Source: Streptomyces aurantiogriseus (GTDB lineage: Bacteria; Actinomycetota; Actinomycetes; Streptomycetales; Streptomycetaceae). Taken from it: a DNA stretch of 64,000 bases. Within the stretch, counting starts at the first letter, position 1, and the number at the start of each line of letters is the position of its first letter. The notes below the pieces were generated by a model, which ran no database searches, was not told where the DNA came from, and was given only the letters and a program-made list of their open reading frames with translations. The position numbers and the translations under genes were made by a program. Of this stretch, positions 24,342 to 33,507 are shown in pieces. The stretch lies in assembly GCF_014649375.1 (NCBI RefSeq), contig NZ_BMSX01000004.1, forward strand, positions 434,001 through 498,000. The letters are read 5' to 3'.

Positions 24342-26081
24342 GTGATGTCGCTGAGCCCCGGCGATGCGGAGTCCATAGGCGGCTACACGCTGGTCGACCG
24401 GCTCGGTAGCGGCGGCATGGGCGTCGTCTATCTGGGCCACTCGGACTCGGGACGGCGGGTCGCGGTCAAGGTCGTGCACGCGCAGTACGCGCAGGACGAG
24501 GAGTTCCGGACGCGTTTCCGGCAGGAGGTCGCGGCGGTCCGCCGGGTGAGCGGGGCCTTCACGGCCCCGGTGGTGGACGCCGATCCGGACGCCGAACGGC
24601 CGTGGATGGCGACGGTGTATGTGCCGGGCCGCACGCTGTCGGACATCGTGGCCAAGGACGGCCCGCTGCGCGGACGTGAGGTGCGCACGCTCGCGCTGGG
24701 CCTTGTCGAGGCGCTGCGGGACATCCACCGGGTGGGTGTGGTCCACCGTGACCTGAAGCCGAGCAACGTCCTGATGGCCGAGGACGGACCCCGCGTCATC
24801 GACTTCGGCATCTCGCACGCCGTCGACAATGAGGCCCTCACGGTGACCGGGCGGCTGATCGGCACCCCGCCCTTCATGTCCCCGGAGCAGTTCGCCGCGC
24901 CGCGGGACGTCACCGCGGCCTCGGACATCTTCTCGCTGGGGTCGCTCCTGGTGTACGCGGCCACCGGCAACCGTCCGTTCGACGGCAGCAGCCCGTATCT
25001 GACGGGTTATCAGGTGATGTACGAGGCACCGGCCCTGGACGGAGTCGCCGAACCGCTCCGGAGCATCGCCGAACGCTGCCTGGACAAGGATCCGGCCGCC
25101 CGGCCCGACCTCGCCGAACTGCAGCGGATGTTCCGGACGCTGCCGGATTCCGCCGCGCCGGTCGTGCCGGGAGTGGCCGACTCAGCGGAGACCAGCCCCC
25201 CGGTTTCCCTTACGCTCCCCGTTCCGGACAGACGTCGGGGGCGGCGCATCCTCGTCGGCCTCGCCGCAGCCGTGGCCGTCACCGGGCTGAGCATCGCGGC
25301 GGTGAACATGGGGGCGCATGAGACCAACACGTCCCAGTCGCCCACTGACCCCGCCCCCGCGCCCGCCGCCGCGGTGACACTGCCGCCGAAGCACGTGCTG
25401 TGGGACTACCAGATCGGAGGCGCGTACGCCCCGCCGACCGGTGTGCGGGTGGTCAGTCGCGACCACGAGGACGCGCCCGCGCCGGGTGTGTACAACATCT
25501 GCAATCTCAACGCCTTCCAGGCACAGGAGCACGCGGAAGGTGACTGGGACTCCGACCTGCTGCTGCGCGACGCCGACAAGGACGTCGTCTACGACAAGGA
25601 CTGGGGCGAGGCGGTCCTGGACATCCGCACGGACGCCAAGCGGCAGCGCATCGCCGCCAAGCTGAACACCTGGATCGACGAGTGCGCGGCCAAGGGGTAC
25701 AAGGCCGTCGAGCCCGACAACTACGACACCTTCACCCGCTTCCCGAAGTACCTCACGGCCGACCAGGCCAAGGCCCTGATGAAGCTGCTGTCGGCGCACG
25801 CCCACGAGAAGGGCCTGGCCATCGCCCAGAAAGGCACCGCGGAGCTCCTGTCCGACCGTGCGGCGGTGGGCCTGGACTTCGCCGTGGTGGAGGAGTGCGG
25901 CGAGTGGGACGAGTGCGGTGAGTTCGCCGAGGCGTTCGCCAACAACGTGTTCGTGGTCGAGTACACGGCGAAGGGCAAGTCGAAAGCATGCTCCGGCTGG
26001 AGCAGCGAACTGAGTATCGTCCGCCGCGACCAGGATGCTGTGCCCAAGGGCGCGAGCGGCTACCTCCGCCAGACCTGCTGA
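24342..26081 (+). CDS. Membrane Ser/Thr protein kinase fused to an extracellular GH114-like domain
   Basis: 579 residues. Kinase: GSGGMGVVY (22-30), VAVKV with Lys43, HRDLKPSNV (135-143), DFG (154-156), PPFMSPEQ. One membrane helix at about 303-323. Residues 351-579 resemble GH114 alpha-1,4-polygalactosaminidase-type TIM barrels: WDYQIGG, VYNICNLNAFQAQE, KGYKAVEPDNYDTF, GLAIAQKG, FAVVEECGEWDECGEF; acidic residues Asp459 and Glu517/518 are candidate catalytic sites. Most Streptomyces receptor kinases carry other sensors, so a glycan-binding or hydrolysing exodomain is unusual. GGAAAGG precedes the GTG/ATG pair. Confidence 0.88.
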   Translation: MMSLSPGDAESIGGYTLVDRLGSGGMGVVYLGHSDSGRRVAVKVVHAQYAQDEEFRTRFRQEVAAVRRVSGAFTAPVVDADPDAERPWMATVYVPGRTLSDIVAKDGPLRGREVRTLALGLVEALRDIHRVGVVHRDLKPSNVLMAEDGPRVIDFGISHAVDNEALTVTGRLIGTPPFMSPEQFAAPRDVTAASDIFSLGSLLVYAATGNRPFDGSSPYLTGYQVMYEAPALDGVAEPLRSIAERCLDKDPAARPDLAELQRMFRTLPDSAAPVVPGVADSAETSPPVSLTLPVPDRRRGRRILVGLAAAVAVTGLSIAAVNMGAHETNTSQSPTDPAPAPAAAVTLPPKHVLWDYQIGGAYAPPTGVRVVSRDHEDAPAPGVYNICNLNAFQAQEHAEGDWDSDLLLRDADKDVVYDKDWGEAVLDIRTDAKRQRIAAKLNTWIDECAAKGYKAVEPDNYDTFTRFPKYLTADQAKALMKLLSAHAHEKGLAIAQKGTAELLSDRAAVGLDFAVVEECGEWDECGEFAEAFANNVFVVEYTAKGKSKACSGWSSELSIVRRDQDAVPKGASGYLRQTC

Positions 26082-26458
26082 CGCCGAGCCACTGCGGCGT
26101 CCTGCGGGTACCAGCGGAGTTCCACGGTGTTGCCGTCCGGGTCCTGGACGTAGACCGACGTGGCGGTTCCGCGTGCGCCGAAGCGCTCGACGGGGCCTTC
26201 GAGGACGGTGAGGGTTTCCGACTTGATGAACTCGTCCCAGTCCAGCGGTTCTACGGTGAGACAGATGTGGTCGACGTTGGACTCCCCTCGGGGGCGGCTG
26301 ACCAGATCGATAATGGTCTCAGGGGTGATGCGCACCGACGGGAACGGGATTTCGCCGGCCCGCCATGCGGCGACGCGTACAGAAGCGGCGTCCTTCCGGT
26401 CGGGGAGCATTCCCGGCGTTATTACCCTCGGCCGGACGTCGCCTACGTGCCCCTCCAC
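26060..26458 (-). pseudogene. VOC/glyoxalase-family protein, N-terminally damaged
   Basis: The last ~100 residues match vicinal-oxygen-chelate proteins: SNVDHICLTVEP (first strand with metal His), VLEGPVERFGARGTATSVYVQDPDGNTVELRWYP (second half with metal Glu). The first beta-alpha module expected at the N-terminus is missing and the frame runs into a LysR-type fragment on the other strand. The 3' end overlaps the kinase stop by 22 nt. Confidence 0.65.
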
Positions 26459-26602
26459 GACGCACCGCCGATCGAACGGGGGCCGGTGTGGCTCGAGGGG
26501 AACACCACGGAACGCGTCCGCGAGTTCGTACGAGCGGCGACAGACGTTGCCGAGACGCCGCCGATCGCTCGAGCGTGCTGTGAGCAGCTGCGGAGGCCGT
26601 GA
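26417..26602 (+). pseudogene. C-terminal remnant of a LysR-type regulator
   Basis: YYPRPDVAYVPLHDAPPIERGPVWLEG and ERVREFVRAA correspond to the end of LysR effector domains of the type with a DAPPIEWGPVW motif. Only about 60 residues survive. The junction with the VOC fragment near 26400-26458 marks a deletion or recombination point. Confidence 0.6.
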
Positions 26603-26652
26603 TCACAGAAGTGCGGTGCGCCCGAGCGGGAGCTGCTCCATCGTCGCCACGC

Positions 26653-27249
26653 TCACGCCGGGTAGGGAGCGGCGTCGCGTGCCGACCGGAGCGCGCCCGC
26701 CCACCAGGCCAACTGGTCGAGCAGCGTCTTGGCGTACCCGGGGGCCTCGGGGTCGAGGGGTCGGCCGTCCTGCCACGCCGTGAAGTAGTTCGGGAAGGCG
26801 AGACCGTCGCGGATCGTCACGGCGTGCAACTCGGTCAGCACGTTCTCCAGGTGCAGCACCGCGTGCCGGCCACCTGCCGCACCGCCGTAGCTGACGAAGG
26901 CGACGGGCTTGGCCGTCCACTGGGTGAAGTGCCAGTCGATGGCCGCCTTCAACGACGCGGGATAGCTGTGGTTGTACTCCGGCGTGACCACGATGAACGC
27001 GTCAGCGCTCTCCAGAGCCGACGTCAGTGCCGCCATCCCGGCCGGACGGGGGTAACCGTCGCCGGCGAACTTCGGCGATGCCGCGGGAAGCGCCAACGGG
27101 ATGTCGATCTCGGCCAGATCGACGACTTCTGCATCGAAACCACCGTGCGTGCCGGCCTGTTCGGCGACCCACGAGGCCACCACCGGGCCGAACCGTCCGT
27201 CCCGGACGCTTCCGACGATGATCACCAGCTTGTGCTTGTTCTTCTCCAT
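26653..27249 (-). CDS. NADPH-dependent FMN reductase
   Basis: 198 residues from ATG 27249. VIIVGSVRDGRFGPVVASWV is the FMN phosphate loop and VVTPEYNHSYPASLKAAIDW the classic flavin-binding segment of the NADPH_dep_FMN_red family, with SYGGAAGGRHA following. Predicted cytosolic flavodoxin-like quinone/azo reductase. Divergent from an MmyB-type regulator 112 nt away that may control it. Confidence 0.9.
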   Translation of the reverse strand: MEKNKHKLVIIVGSVRDGRFGPVVASWVAEQAGTHGGFDAEVVDLAEIDIPLALPAASPKFAGDGYPRPAGMAALTSALESADAFIVVTPEYNHSYPASLKAAIDWHFTQWTAKPVAFVSYGGAAGGRHAVLHLENVLTELHAVTIRDGLAFPNYFTAWQDGRPLDPEAPGYAKTLLDQLAWWAGALRSARDAAPYPA

Positions 27250-27361
27250 GCCCACCACGATCAGGCCGCGCCGTGGCTGCAGCCAGACCGTGCTCAGGCT
27301 GGCCCCCACAGGGCCATCCTGAGCACTCCGCAGTCCGCGGGCAGCACCGTATGCTCGCGGC

Positions 27362-28198
27362 ATGGGTACGCCGTTAGGGGACTTCGTTCGCTCCAAGCGC
27401 GACAGCATCCAGCCGGAGTCGCTGGGACTGCCGGATCGCGGCCGTCGCCGATCACCGGGTCTACGGCGGCTGGATCTCGCCACGCGGGCCGGCATCAGCG
27501 TCGAATACCTGACCCGCATCGAACAGGGCCGAGACCGCAATCCGTCGGTGGCGGTGGTGAACGCGCTTGCCGATGCGCTCAGCCTCGACCCTTCGGAGCG
27601 CAACCACCTGCGCTACCTCGCGAAGATCACTGGCGGCGAATGTTCCGCTCACTGCCGGCCCGCACCACCGCCCCGCGACGTCCGCCCGCCGGTCCTGGAG
27701 ACCCTCCGCCTCCTTGAACCGGGGATCGCCATGGTGACCAACCGGCTGGGCGACATCCTCGCCCGGACCAGCGGCTACGAGTCGGTGACGAGCGGAACCG
27801 GACTGCTCGACACCGACGCCCCGAACCTCACCCGCTACCTCTTCACCGACCCTCGCGCCCGGACGTTCTTCGCCGACTGGGACGACGTCGCGGACGAGCA
27901 GGTCTTCGACCTGTGGCTCGCACCGTCCGTCGAGAACTCCGAGTGGTTCACCGCGGAGCTCGCCCCCGTCGCCGGCCCCGACTTCACGCGCCGCCTGAAC
28001 CGTCACGAGGTTCCGCGACGGGGAGCGCTCCGCCTCAAGCACCCGTCCGGGCACGAACTCCGGCTGCTCCGCGAGACGCTCGAACTCTCCTCGGACGCCC
28101 AGCAACTGGTCGTGTTCCTCCCCGCGGACGAGGGGACGGCCCAGGCCGTCGACCAACTCCGCCGCCTGCCCCACAGCCGGCTCCGGGCCATCTCCTGA
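27362..28198 (+). CDS. XRE-family regulator with MmyB-like ligand domain
   Basis: 278 residues. The helix-turn-helix (LDLATRAGISVEYLTRIEQGRDRNPS) is followed by the MmyB-like PAS-type domain (VLETLRLLEPGIAMVTNRLGDIL, RTFFADWDDVA, FTRRLNRHEV, LKHPSGHELRLLRETLEL). In Streptomyces these often regulate a divergent oxidoreductase or SDR and bind fatty-acid-like ligands. The neighbour is an FMN reductase. Confidence 0.9.
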   Translation: MGTPLGDFVRSKRDSIQPESLGLPDRGRRRSPGLRRLDLATRAGISVEYLTRIEQGRDRNPSVAVVNALADALSLDPSERNHLRYLAKITGGECSAHCRPAPPPRDVRPPVLETLRLLEPGIAMVTNRLGDILARTSGYESVTSGTGLLDTDAPNLTRYLFTDPRARTFFADWDDVADEQVFDLWLAPSVENSEWFTAELAPVAGPDFTRRLNRHEVPRRGALRLKHPSGHELRLLRETLELSSDAQQLVVFLPADEGTAQAVDQLRRLPHSRLRAIS

Positions 28199-28285
28199 CC
28201 GCGGCCGTCAACCACGTCCTGACTCGCGCGCATGGCCAAGGACGTCACCTGCTGGACGTGCACAGCACCCGCGGGCACGGGCCGG

Positions 28286-28906
28286 TCAGCCCTCCTGCAG
28301 GCGCACCAGCCGGGTCGGCAGCCCCGCGATCGGCTCCTGGGCGAGCGGGGTTCCGCTCTCCGCCTTGAGCGCGCGTTCCACGACGGCGTACCCGATGCCT
28401 GCGGCTTCTCCGCAGCCGGCCAGGGAGGCGCGCACCCGCACCGCGTCGGGGCGGTCGGGGCGGGCGACGGCGATGTCGGCCGTCTCCGTTCCGTCCGTGC
28501 GGATCTCCAGGAGTGCGACGGGGGCGGGTACGTACGCGTACCAGGCGTCGCTGGCGGTGCCGAGCTGGTCCAGGAGCCAGGCGTACCGCAGCAGGGGTGG
28601 CGCGTCGGGGCCCGGGGCCCAGTGCATGTCGTCGTGGTCGAGGGGAGGGGGCGCCGCGGGTCCGGCCGCGCCCAGAGTGTCCAGGAGGGCGGGTACGCCG
28701 GCCTCCGGATCGGGGCGCAGGGTGATGTAGCCCCCGTCCGGCCAGTCCACCTCCACGGACGGCGTCGTCTCCGTGAGCGAGATCCGGCGTACGACGAGGC
28801 CCAGTGACGCGCTTCCCCGCTGGATCGCCGCGAGGTCGGTGACCAGGGGCGCCCACCATTCGGCCGCGGGCCACCGCCGTGCCGGTCGGGTCGGCCGAGT
28901 GCTCAT
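28286..28906 (-). CDS. Hypothetical protein
   Basis: 206 residues, acidic, alpha/beta. DWPDGGYITLRPDPEAG and ALLEIRTDGTETADI are beta-hairpin-like; no catalytic signature or membrane segment. Codon use is normal. Neither neighbour suggests a function. Confidence 0.6.
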   Translation of the reverse strand: MSTRPTRPARRWPAAEWWAPLVTDLAAIQRGSASLGLVVRRISLTETTPSVEVDWPDGGYITLRPDPEAGVPALLDTLGAAGPAAPPPLDHDDMHWAPGPDAPPLLRYAWLLDQLGTASDAWYAYVPAPVALLEIRTDGTETADIAVARPDRPDAVRVRASLAGCGEAAGIGYAVVERALKAESGTPLAQEPIAGLPTRLVRLQEG

Positions 28907-28994
28907 GGAGGATCTCCCTGAGGTCGCCGGTGGGCCGGCCTTCGGGCAGTCGGCCGGCCCATCGGGTGACTGTACGCGGACGTGGCCCGTCCGG

Positions 28995-29696
28995 TCAGAG
29001 GTTGATGGCGTTGCGGACCCAGTCGGGGCAGCGGCCGGGCACGCCCTCGCAGAAGGCGGTCACGGCCCCGAAGGCCTTGCCGTCTCCCAGTTTGCGGTAG
29101 TCGATGCCCGCGAGCACCGTCTTGACCTCGGTGACCCGGCAGGTGCGGAAGATCCACCAGCCGCTGCACTCCACGTGCAGGACCTCGGTCCGGTAGTTGT
29201 AGGTGGACGGGCCGATCTGTTCCTTGCCCGTCGGTCCGGGCCGCGGGTACATGGTGGTCGCCTTGACGGCGTCGAGGCTGAGGTTGTGCTTCTGGTCGAT
29301 CTTGGTCAGGCCGAAGCCGCCTCCGCCGCCGTTCCACCAGCCCTTGCGCATGGTCGCGTCCCAGCCGTCCCGGTCCTTCCATTCGGCCACGACGTCGAAA
29401 CGGTCCGCCGGAGGGGCGTCGGCCGCGGCGGGTGCCTCTTCGGCGGCCGTTCCTTCGCCGGCGGCGAGTTTCTCCGTGGTCTGCCGCGGGATGCCGTAGT
29501 CGGTGAGGTCCTTCAGCTGGAACGAGTGGTCGCGTGGGATGCCGGCTCCGGTGTCGACGACGGAGAACTCCACGAGCCCCCTGTCGTCCGGCCCGGCGGG
29601 GGCGGCCTGCGCCGACGCCGGCATCACCAGCGCCGTACCCATTGCGGTCGCCAAGGCGGTCACGGCGATCCCGGCACGTTTCCGTACGGTGTTCAT
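28995..29696 (-). CDS. Secreted protein of unknown function
   Basis: 233 residues with a Sec signal peptide (MNTVRKRAGIAVTALA core, AQA-AP cleavage about residue 31). The mature part has a Pro/Ala/Glu linker, a Gly cluster in WWNGGGGGFGL and four Cys late (ECSGWW, RTCRV, AFCEGV, GRCPDW) able to form two disulfides. Exported structural, inhibitor or toxin-like role possible; no family recognised. Confidence 0.7.
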   Translation of the reverse strand: MNTVRKRAGIAVTALATAMGTALVMPASAQAAPAGPDDRGLVEFSVVDTGAGIPRDHSFQLKDLTDYGIPRQTTEKLAAGEGTAAEEAPAAADAPPADRFDVVAEWKDRDGWDATMRKGWWNGGGGGFGLTKIDQKHNLSLDAVKATTMYPRPGPTGKEQIGPSTYNYRTEVLHVECSGWWIFRTCRVTEVKTVLAGIDYRKLGDGKAFGAVTAFCEGVPGRCPDWVRNAINL

Positions 29697-30075
29697 GATC
29701 CTCCCCGTTGCCTGTCGGCGGTTCCCCCGAGGCGTGCGCCGCAGGGGCCCCGTCCTGTCGGCGAGGAACCATAGGGGCCGGTCTTCGCAGGAGTAAACGG
29801 GCCACCGGAAGCAACAGGTCGATTATGAGGGCCGGTTGAGCCACACCTGTGGCGGACTGTCCGATCCGTCACCGCAGTTCGGCGCCCTGAGGCCCTCTCG
29901 CGCCAACGCCCCCGGCCGTGCCCGGAGTTCGGCTCGTTCCTCACGCTCCCGTGACCACACGGTGGAAGCGGCGTACAGCTTTCCCCACAAAGACACCCGA
30001 AGCCTGCACCGGCCGCAGCGGACGTACGGCCGACGCGCCGACTTCGGCTCCCTCCCCCGCCGTTACCCTTCCCGT
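29697..30075. other. Intergenic between divergent genes
   Basis: 379 nt upstream of both the secreted protein and MarR genes. No gene, repeat or strong palindrome seen; it must hold both promoters. The MarR ATG has no ribosome site, so a leaderless mRNA is possible. Confidence 0.4.
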
Positions 30076-30540
30076 ATGGGGAAAGCCGCAGGTGAACAGA
30101 TGGGGGTCGGGCCCGCGTTGGTGCGGTCGGCGTTTCTGGTGAACGCCGTGTACGCCGAGTCGAGCCGGGCGTACGGCATCACTCCCCAGCAGGGGCAGTT
30201 GCTGTGCGTCCTGAGGCCGCAGCCGTACGGGATGAGTGAGCTCGGGGAGATGCTGGGGCTCGCCAAGTCGAGTCTGACGGGGCTGGTGGACCGGACGGTG
30301 CAGCGCGGGCTGGTGCGGCGGGAGGCCGATCCGCGGGACGGGCGGGCGGTGCGGGTCGCGCTCACCGACGAGGGGGCCCGGCTGGCCCACGAGTTCCACG
30401 AGGCGACCTGCCGGCGGATCGACGAGCTGCCGTCGGGGCTCAACGGGGCAGAGCGCGACCGGCTGGCCGCGCTCCTCGCCCGCGTCGTCCTCGACAACAA
30501 GGTGCCCGAGGTGTTCACGGACCCCGAGGTCACTCCGTAG
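30076..30540 (+). CDS. MarR-family regulator
   Basis: 154 residues. YGITPQQGQLLCVLRPQPYGMSELGEMLGLAKSSLTGLVDRTVQRGL is the MarR winged helix, with wing DPRDGRAVRVALTDEG. It is convergent with the DUF4407 gene (24-nt gap). ATG 30076 has no Shine-Dalgarno sequence. Target unknown. Confidence 0.9.
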   Translation: MGKAAGEQMGVGPALVRSAFLVNAVYAESSRAYGITPQQGQLLCVLRPQPYGMSELGEMLGLAKSSLTGLVDRTVQRGLVRREADPRDGRAVRVALTDEGARLAHEFHEATCRRIDELPSGLNGAERDRLAALLARVVLDNKVPEVFTDPEVTP

Positions 30541-30564
30541 AGCCCGGTCAGGCGCTCACCCGGA

Positions 30565-31911
30565 TCAGGCCCTGCGCGCCGCCAGGATGCGCCGCATCCT
30601 GGCCTCCAGTTCGGAGCGCTCCTCGGCGGCGCGCTCCGCCTGGGCCCGGTGGTACTCGAGCTCCAGGCGCCGCATGCGATCCGCGGTGTCCTGCTCCACC
30701 TGGTGGCGCTGCACCTCGTGCTCCAGCCGCGCGCACGCCTGCTGCACCTGGAGCTCCTCGGAGTACAGCCGCCGGCTCGTCTCGAAGCGCTTGCCGAGCA
30801 ACTCGTCGTACACCGTCGCACCGCTCATCAGCTTGGCGAGGACGGGCATGGCGTCGAAGCCCAGGAGCAGCAGGTGCAGGACGACGGTGAGGAAGAGCGC
30901 GAAACCGTCCGCCCCGGCGACCTTCGTGAGCCCGTGGGCTCGCGTGAGGATGCCGTCGGTGTCGAGGGCGGCGGCGCGCCGGCTGGTCTTGTCGTCGATG
31001 GCCCGCTGCAGCAGCGGCTGGTAGTCGTTGGCGGCCCTTTCCTTCTGGGCGGTCAGGGTCTGGACCTTGGCGGTCAGGTCCTTGAGCTGCTTCTCGTACG
31101 GCTCGAGCTCGGTTGCGGCGTCCGAGGTGGCCGTGCGGGCCCGTTTGCAGGTGATGGTGACGTCCCGGCCTCTCCCCGTCCAGATGTAGTACTTCGGTCC
31201 GCACAGGCGCTGTTCGGTGGCCAGCTTGTCGTCGTGTTTCTTGCCGAGGCCGTCGACCTGGGTCCTGAGGGTCGCGGCGCGGGCGGTGTTGTTCTCGATC
31301 TGGCGGTCCAGTTCGGCGGGCGAACCCGCGACCTTCAGCTGGTAACGGCCGCATTCGGGACGGCCGGTGGTGGAGGTGCCGTCGGTGGGGTTGCAGGAGA
31401 CGAGCATGCCGCGGTAGTCCGCCACCTTCTGCTCGTTGCCCACGGCTATCTCCTGGCGGATCTCCTTGTCGAAGATCTGGAAGAGGATGGGCTCGGCGAT
31501 GAACAGGCCGAGGAGCACCGACAGGAAGAAGCGCAGCATCAAGGTCCACTTCTTGACCTGTGTGCCGTGCGTGCTGGACACCAGCCAGCTGTCCAGCGTG
31601 AGGACCACCCAGAACCAGATCAGGGACACGCACGCCACCGCGGGCCACGGCAGGTCGGAGCGGAAGCTGCCGAGCGCCAGGGCCATCGAGGCCGCGCCCA
31701 CCACGGCCGTGTTGAACACCAGCGCCCCGTACAGGGTGTAGCGGGTGCGCATTTCCGGGACCCAGGTCAGCAGGCCCTCGTCCACGCCGATCAGCTTGCG
31801 CAGCCGGACCGCCGGCCCGTGGGCGGGCGCCACCGGGCGGCGCGCCGACGTGCCGTCGCCGTCGTCGAGGGAGGCCGTGTCGGCGGGGCGCAGCGGGATG
31901 TCAGTCGCCAA
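30565..31911 (-). CDS. DUF4407 membrane protein with C-terminal coiled coil
   Basis: 448 residues from TTG 31911, chosen because AGGAGG lies 5 nt upstream and overlaps the previous gene's end by 11 nt. Four membrane helices (about 58-80, 89-111, 124-146 and 340-365); between the third and fourth lies a large loop with four Cys (SCNPTDG, PECGRY, RLCGPKYY, TCKRAR) and a coiled coil. The last 80 residues are a charged helix. DUF4407 function is unknown. Last gene of the cyclase-ATPase-SPFH operon and its likely membrane component. Confidence 0.85.
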   Translation of the reverse strand: MATDIPLRPADTASLDDGDGTSARRPVAPAHGPAVRLRKLIGVDEGLLTWVPEMRTRYTLYGALVFNTAVVGAASMALALGSFRSDLPWPAVACVSLIWFWVVLTLDSWLVSSTHGTQVKKWTLMLRFFLSVLLGLFIAEPILFQIFDKEIRQEIAVGNEQKVADYRGMLVSCNPTDGTSTTGRPECGRYQLKVAGSPAELDRQIENNTARAATLRTQVDGLGKKHDDKLATEQRLCGPKYYIWTGRGRDVTITCKRARTATSDAATELEPYEKQLKDLTAKVQTLTAQKERAANDYQPLLQRAIDDKTSRRAAALDTDGILTRAHGLTKVAGADGFALFLTVVLHLLLLGFDAMPVLAKLMSGATVYDELLGKRFETSRRLYSEELQVQQACARLEHEVQRHQVEQDTADRMRRLELEYHRAQAERAAEERSELEARMRRILAARRA

Positions 31912-33502
31912 GGCTGGCCTCCTGGTCGGTGCCGCCGAAGTCGAGGAGGGCGTCGTCCGTCTCGCCGTCCGTCGCGCTGCTGTCCGGGGCGGGCCGGGAG
32001 GCACGGTGCGGCTCGCCCTTGGCGTCCGCCGTGAGCTCGGCCGGCGCGTCGCCGGCCAGTTCGCCGCCGCGGGTCCGCCGGCCTTCGCTGCGGCCGCCCG
32101 GCGTCCGGCCCTGGCCCTGGCCCTGGCCCTGCGGGACGTCGCCGACGCTGTTGATGAAGGCGCCCGCGTCGTACATCGTGCTGTCGAACAGCCCCCGGTC
32201 GATGGCCTGTTTGCCGAGGGTGGCACGGACCGCCAGCTGTTCCTTCGCCCACTCGCGCTCGTCGCGGTCCCACCGCTCGGCGTCCGCGCGCTCCTCCTGG
32301 CGCCGGCGCAGCCGGTCCTCGTGCTCCAGGTCCCAGCGCCGGGACTGCTCGCGCCGCCGGGCGGCCATCTCCTCCCGCTCCTCCTTGCGGGTCAGTTCCC
32401 GCTGCTGGTCGGCGCGTTGGAGGCGCCAGCGCTCGTCGTCGCGCTGCACGGAGTGCCGCTGCAGCTCGTACTCGCGGTCGACGCGGGTCCACTCGTCCTG
32501 GCGCGCGTACCCGTCCTTCTCGGCGTCGTGCAGGCGCCGGGAGAGCTCGTCGGCGCTGATCTCGCCGCTGCGGAAGGCCAGGAAGGCCGCGCCGAGCGGG
32601 TCGTTGCCGATCAGGTTCACGTCCTTGGCGAGCTCGGCGCGGACGGTGTCGTTGCGCCGGACACCGAGGTCGAGCTCGTGGTCCTGCTGGTCGGACTCCG
32701 CGAGGCGCGTGTACTTGGTGCGCAGCGTGTCGTGCTCCTGCCTGTTGTACTCCTTGTCCAGTTCCTCCTTGTGCCGGTTGCGCTCCTTGCGCTGGGCCTG
32801 GAGGCTGCGGATCTCCTCCTCCTTGAGGGCCAGTTCGGCCTCGCGGATGGCCCTGTCGAGGGCGGCCTTCTGCTGCCGTTCCGCGAGGACGAGGTCGCGC
32901 TCCTGCTCGCGGCGGACCCGCTCGAGCTCCGCGAGGTGCGCGGCCTGCTCCTGCGGGGTGCGCACCTCGACCTGCCCGCACCTCACCCGCAGGCCCGACA
33001 CGTCGGACGGCCGCATCTCGTGGTACGCGGTCAGCCGGGCGTCGATGCGGTTGCGCACGGTCGAGGAGTCCGCGACCGGCAGGTCGCTGCCGTCCTCGGT
33101 GAGCCCGGGCACCGCGAGCAGCTGGGCGAGCAGCAGTGCCTCCACGTCGGTGATGCCGTCGCGCACGACCGCGCAGGGGTCGATCACCCTGCTGAAGTAC
33201 GTCACCCGCACGGTGAACTCGCCCGCGTCGGCCGAGGGGATGCGTGTCTCCACGACCACCGGCACCTCGGCCCGCCGGTCGACGACGGTGACCGAACTGG
33301 CCGCGAGGACGACCGGGTCGTCGGCGCGCAGCTCCCCGTGGTCCTCGACGTACTCCTCGCCGACCCGGAAGACCCGCACCTGGTGCGCGGCGACCCGGGG
33401 CAGATCCCCCTCCTCCCGCGTCGTGCGCCTGCGCAGGATGCCACCGCGCCTCTCCGGCCGCCCGTACTCCCGCTGCTCGACGAGCGGGTATGTCTCAGCC
33501 AT
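31901..33502 (-). CDS. SPFH/Band 7-like protein with long charged coiled coil
   Basis: 533 residues. Residues about 40-185 look SPFH-like: VVLAASSVTVVDRRAEVPVVV, FTVRVTYFSRVIDP, IDARLTAYHEMRPSDVSGL. About 190-450 is almost uninterrupted Glu/Arg coiled coil (QERDLVLAERQQ and similar). The tail is disordered with a GQGQGQG run. SPFH proteins form oligomeric membrane scaffolds; no N-terminal membrane anchor is evident, so it may be recruited by the DUF4407 partner. It lies 5 nt after the ATPase gene. Confidence 0.75.
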   Translation of the reverse strand: MAETYPLVEQREYGRPERRGGILRRRTTREEGDLPRVAAHQVRVFRVGEEYVEDHGELRADDPVVLAASSVTVVDRRAEVPVVVETRIPSADAGEFTVRVTYFSRVIDPCAVVRDGITDVEALLLAQLLAVPGLTEDGSDLPVADSSTVRNRIDARLTAYHEMRPSDVSGLRVRCGQVEVRTPQEQAAHLAELERVRREQERDLVLAERQQKAALDRAIREAELALKEEEIRSLQAQRKERNRHKEELDKEYNRQEHDTLRTKYTRLAESDQQDHELDLGVRRNDTVRAELAKDVNLIGNDPLGAAFLAFRSGEISADELSRRLHDAEKDGYARQDEWTRVDREYELQRHSVQRDDERWRLQRADQQRELTRKEEREEMAARRREQSRRWDLEHEDRLRRRQEERADAERWDRDEREWAKEQLAVRATLGKQAIDRGLFDSTMYDAGAFINSVGDVPQGQGQGQGRTPGGRSEGRRTRGGELAGDAPAELTADAKGEPHRASRPAPDSSATDGETDDALLDFGGTDQEASLGD

Positions 33503-33507
33503 GTCTG

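Noticed and set aside
16925..26602. LysR gene at 16925 and LysR tail at 26417 as halves of one split gene
   Set aside because: The tail's DAPPIERGPVW motif belongs to a different LysR subtype than the short regulator at 16925, and part of the domain is missing from both.
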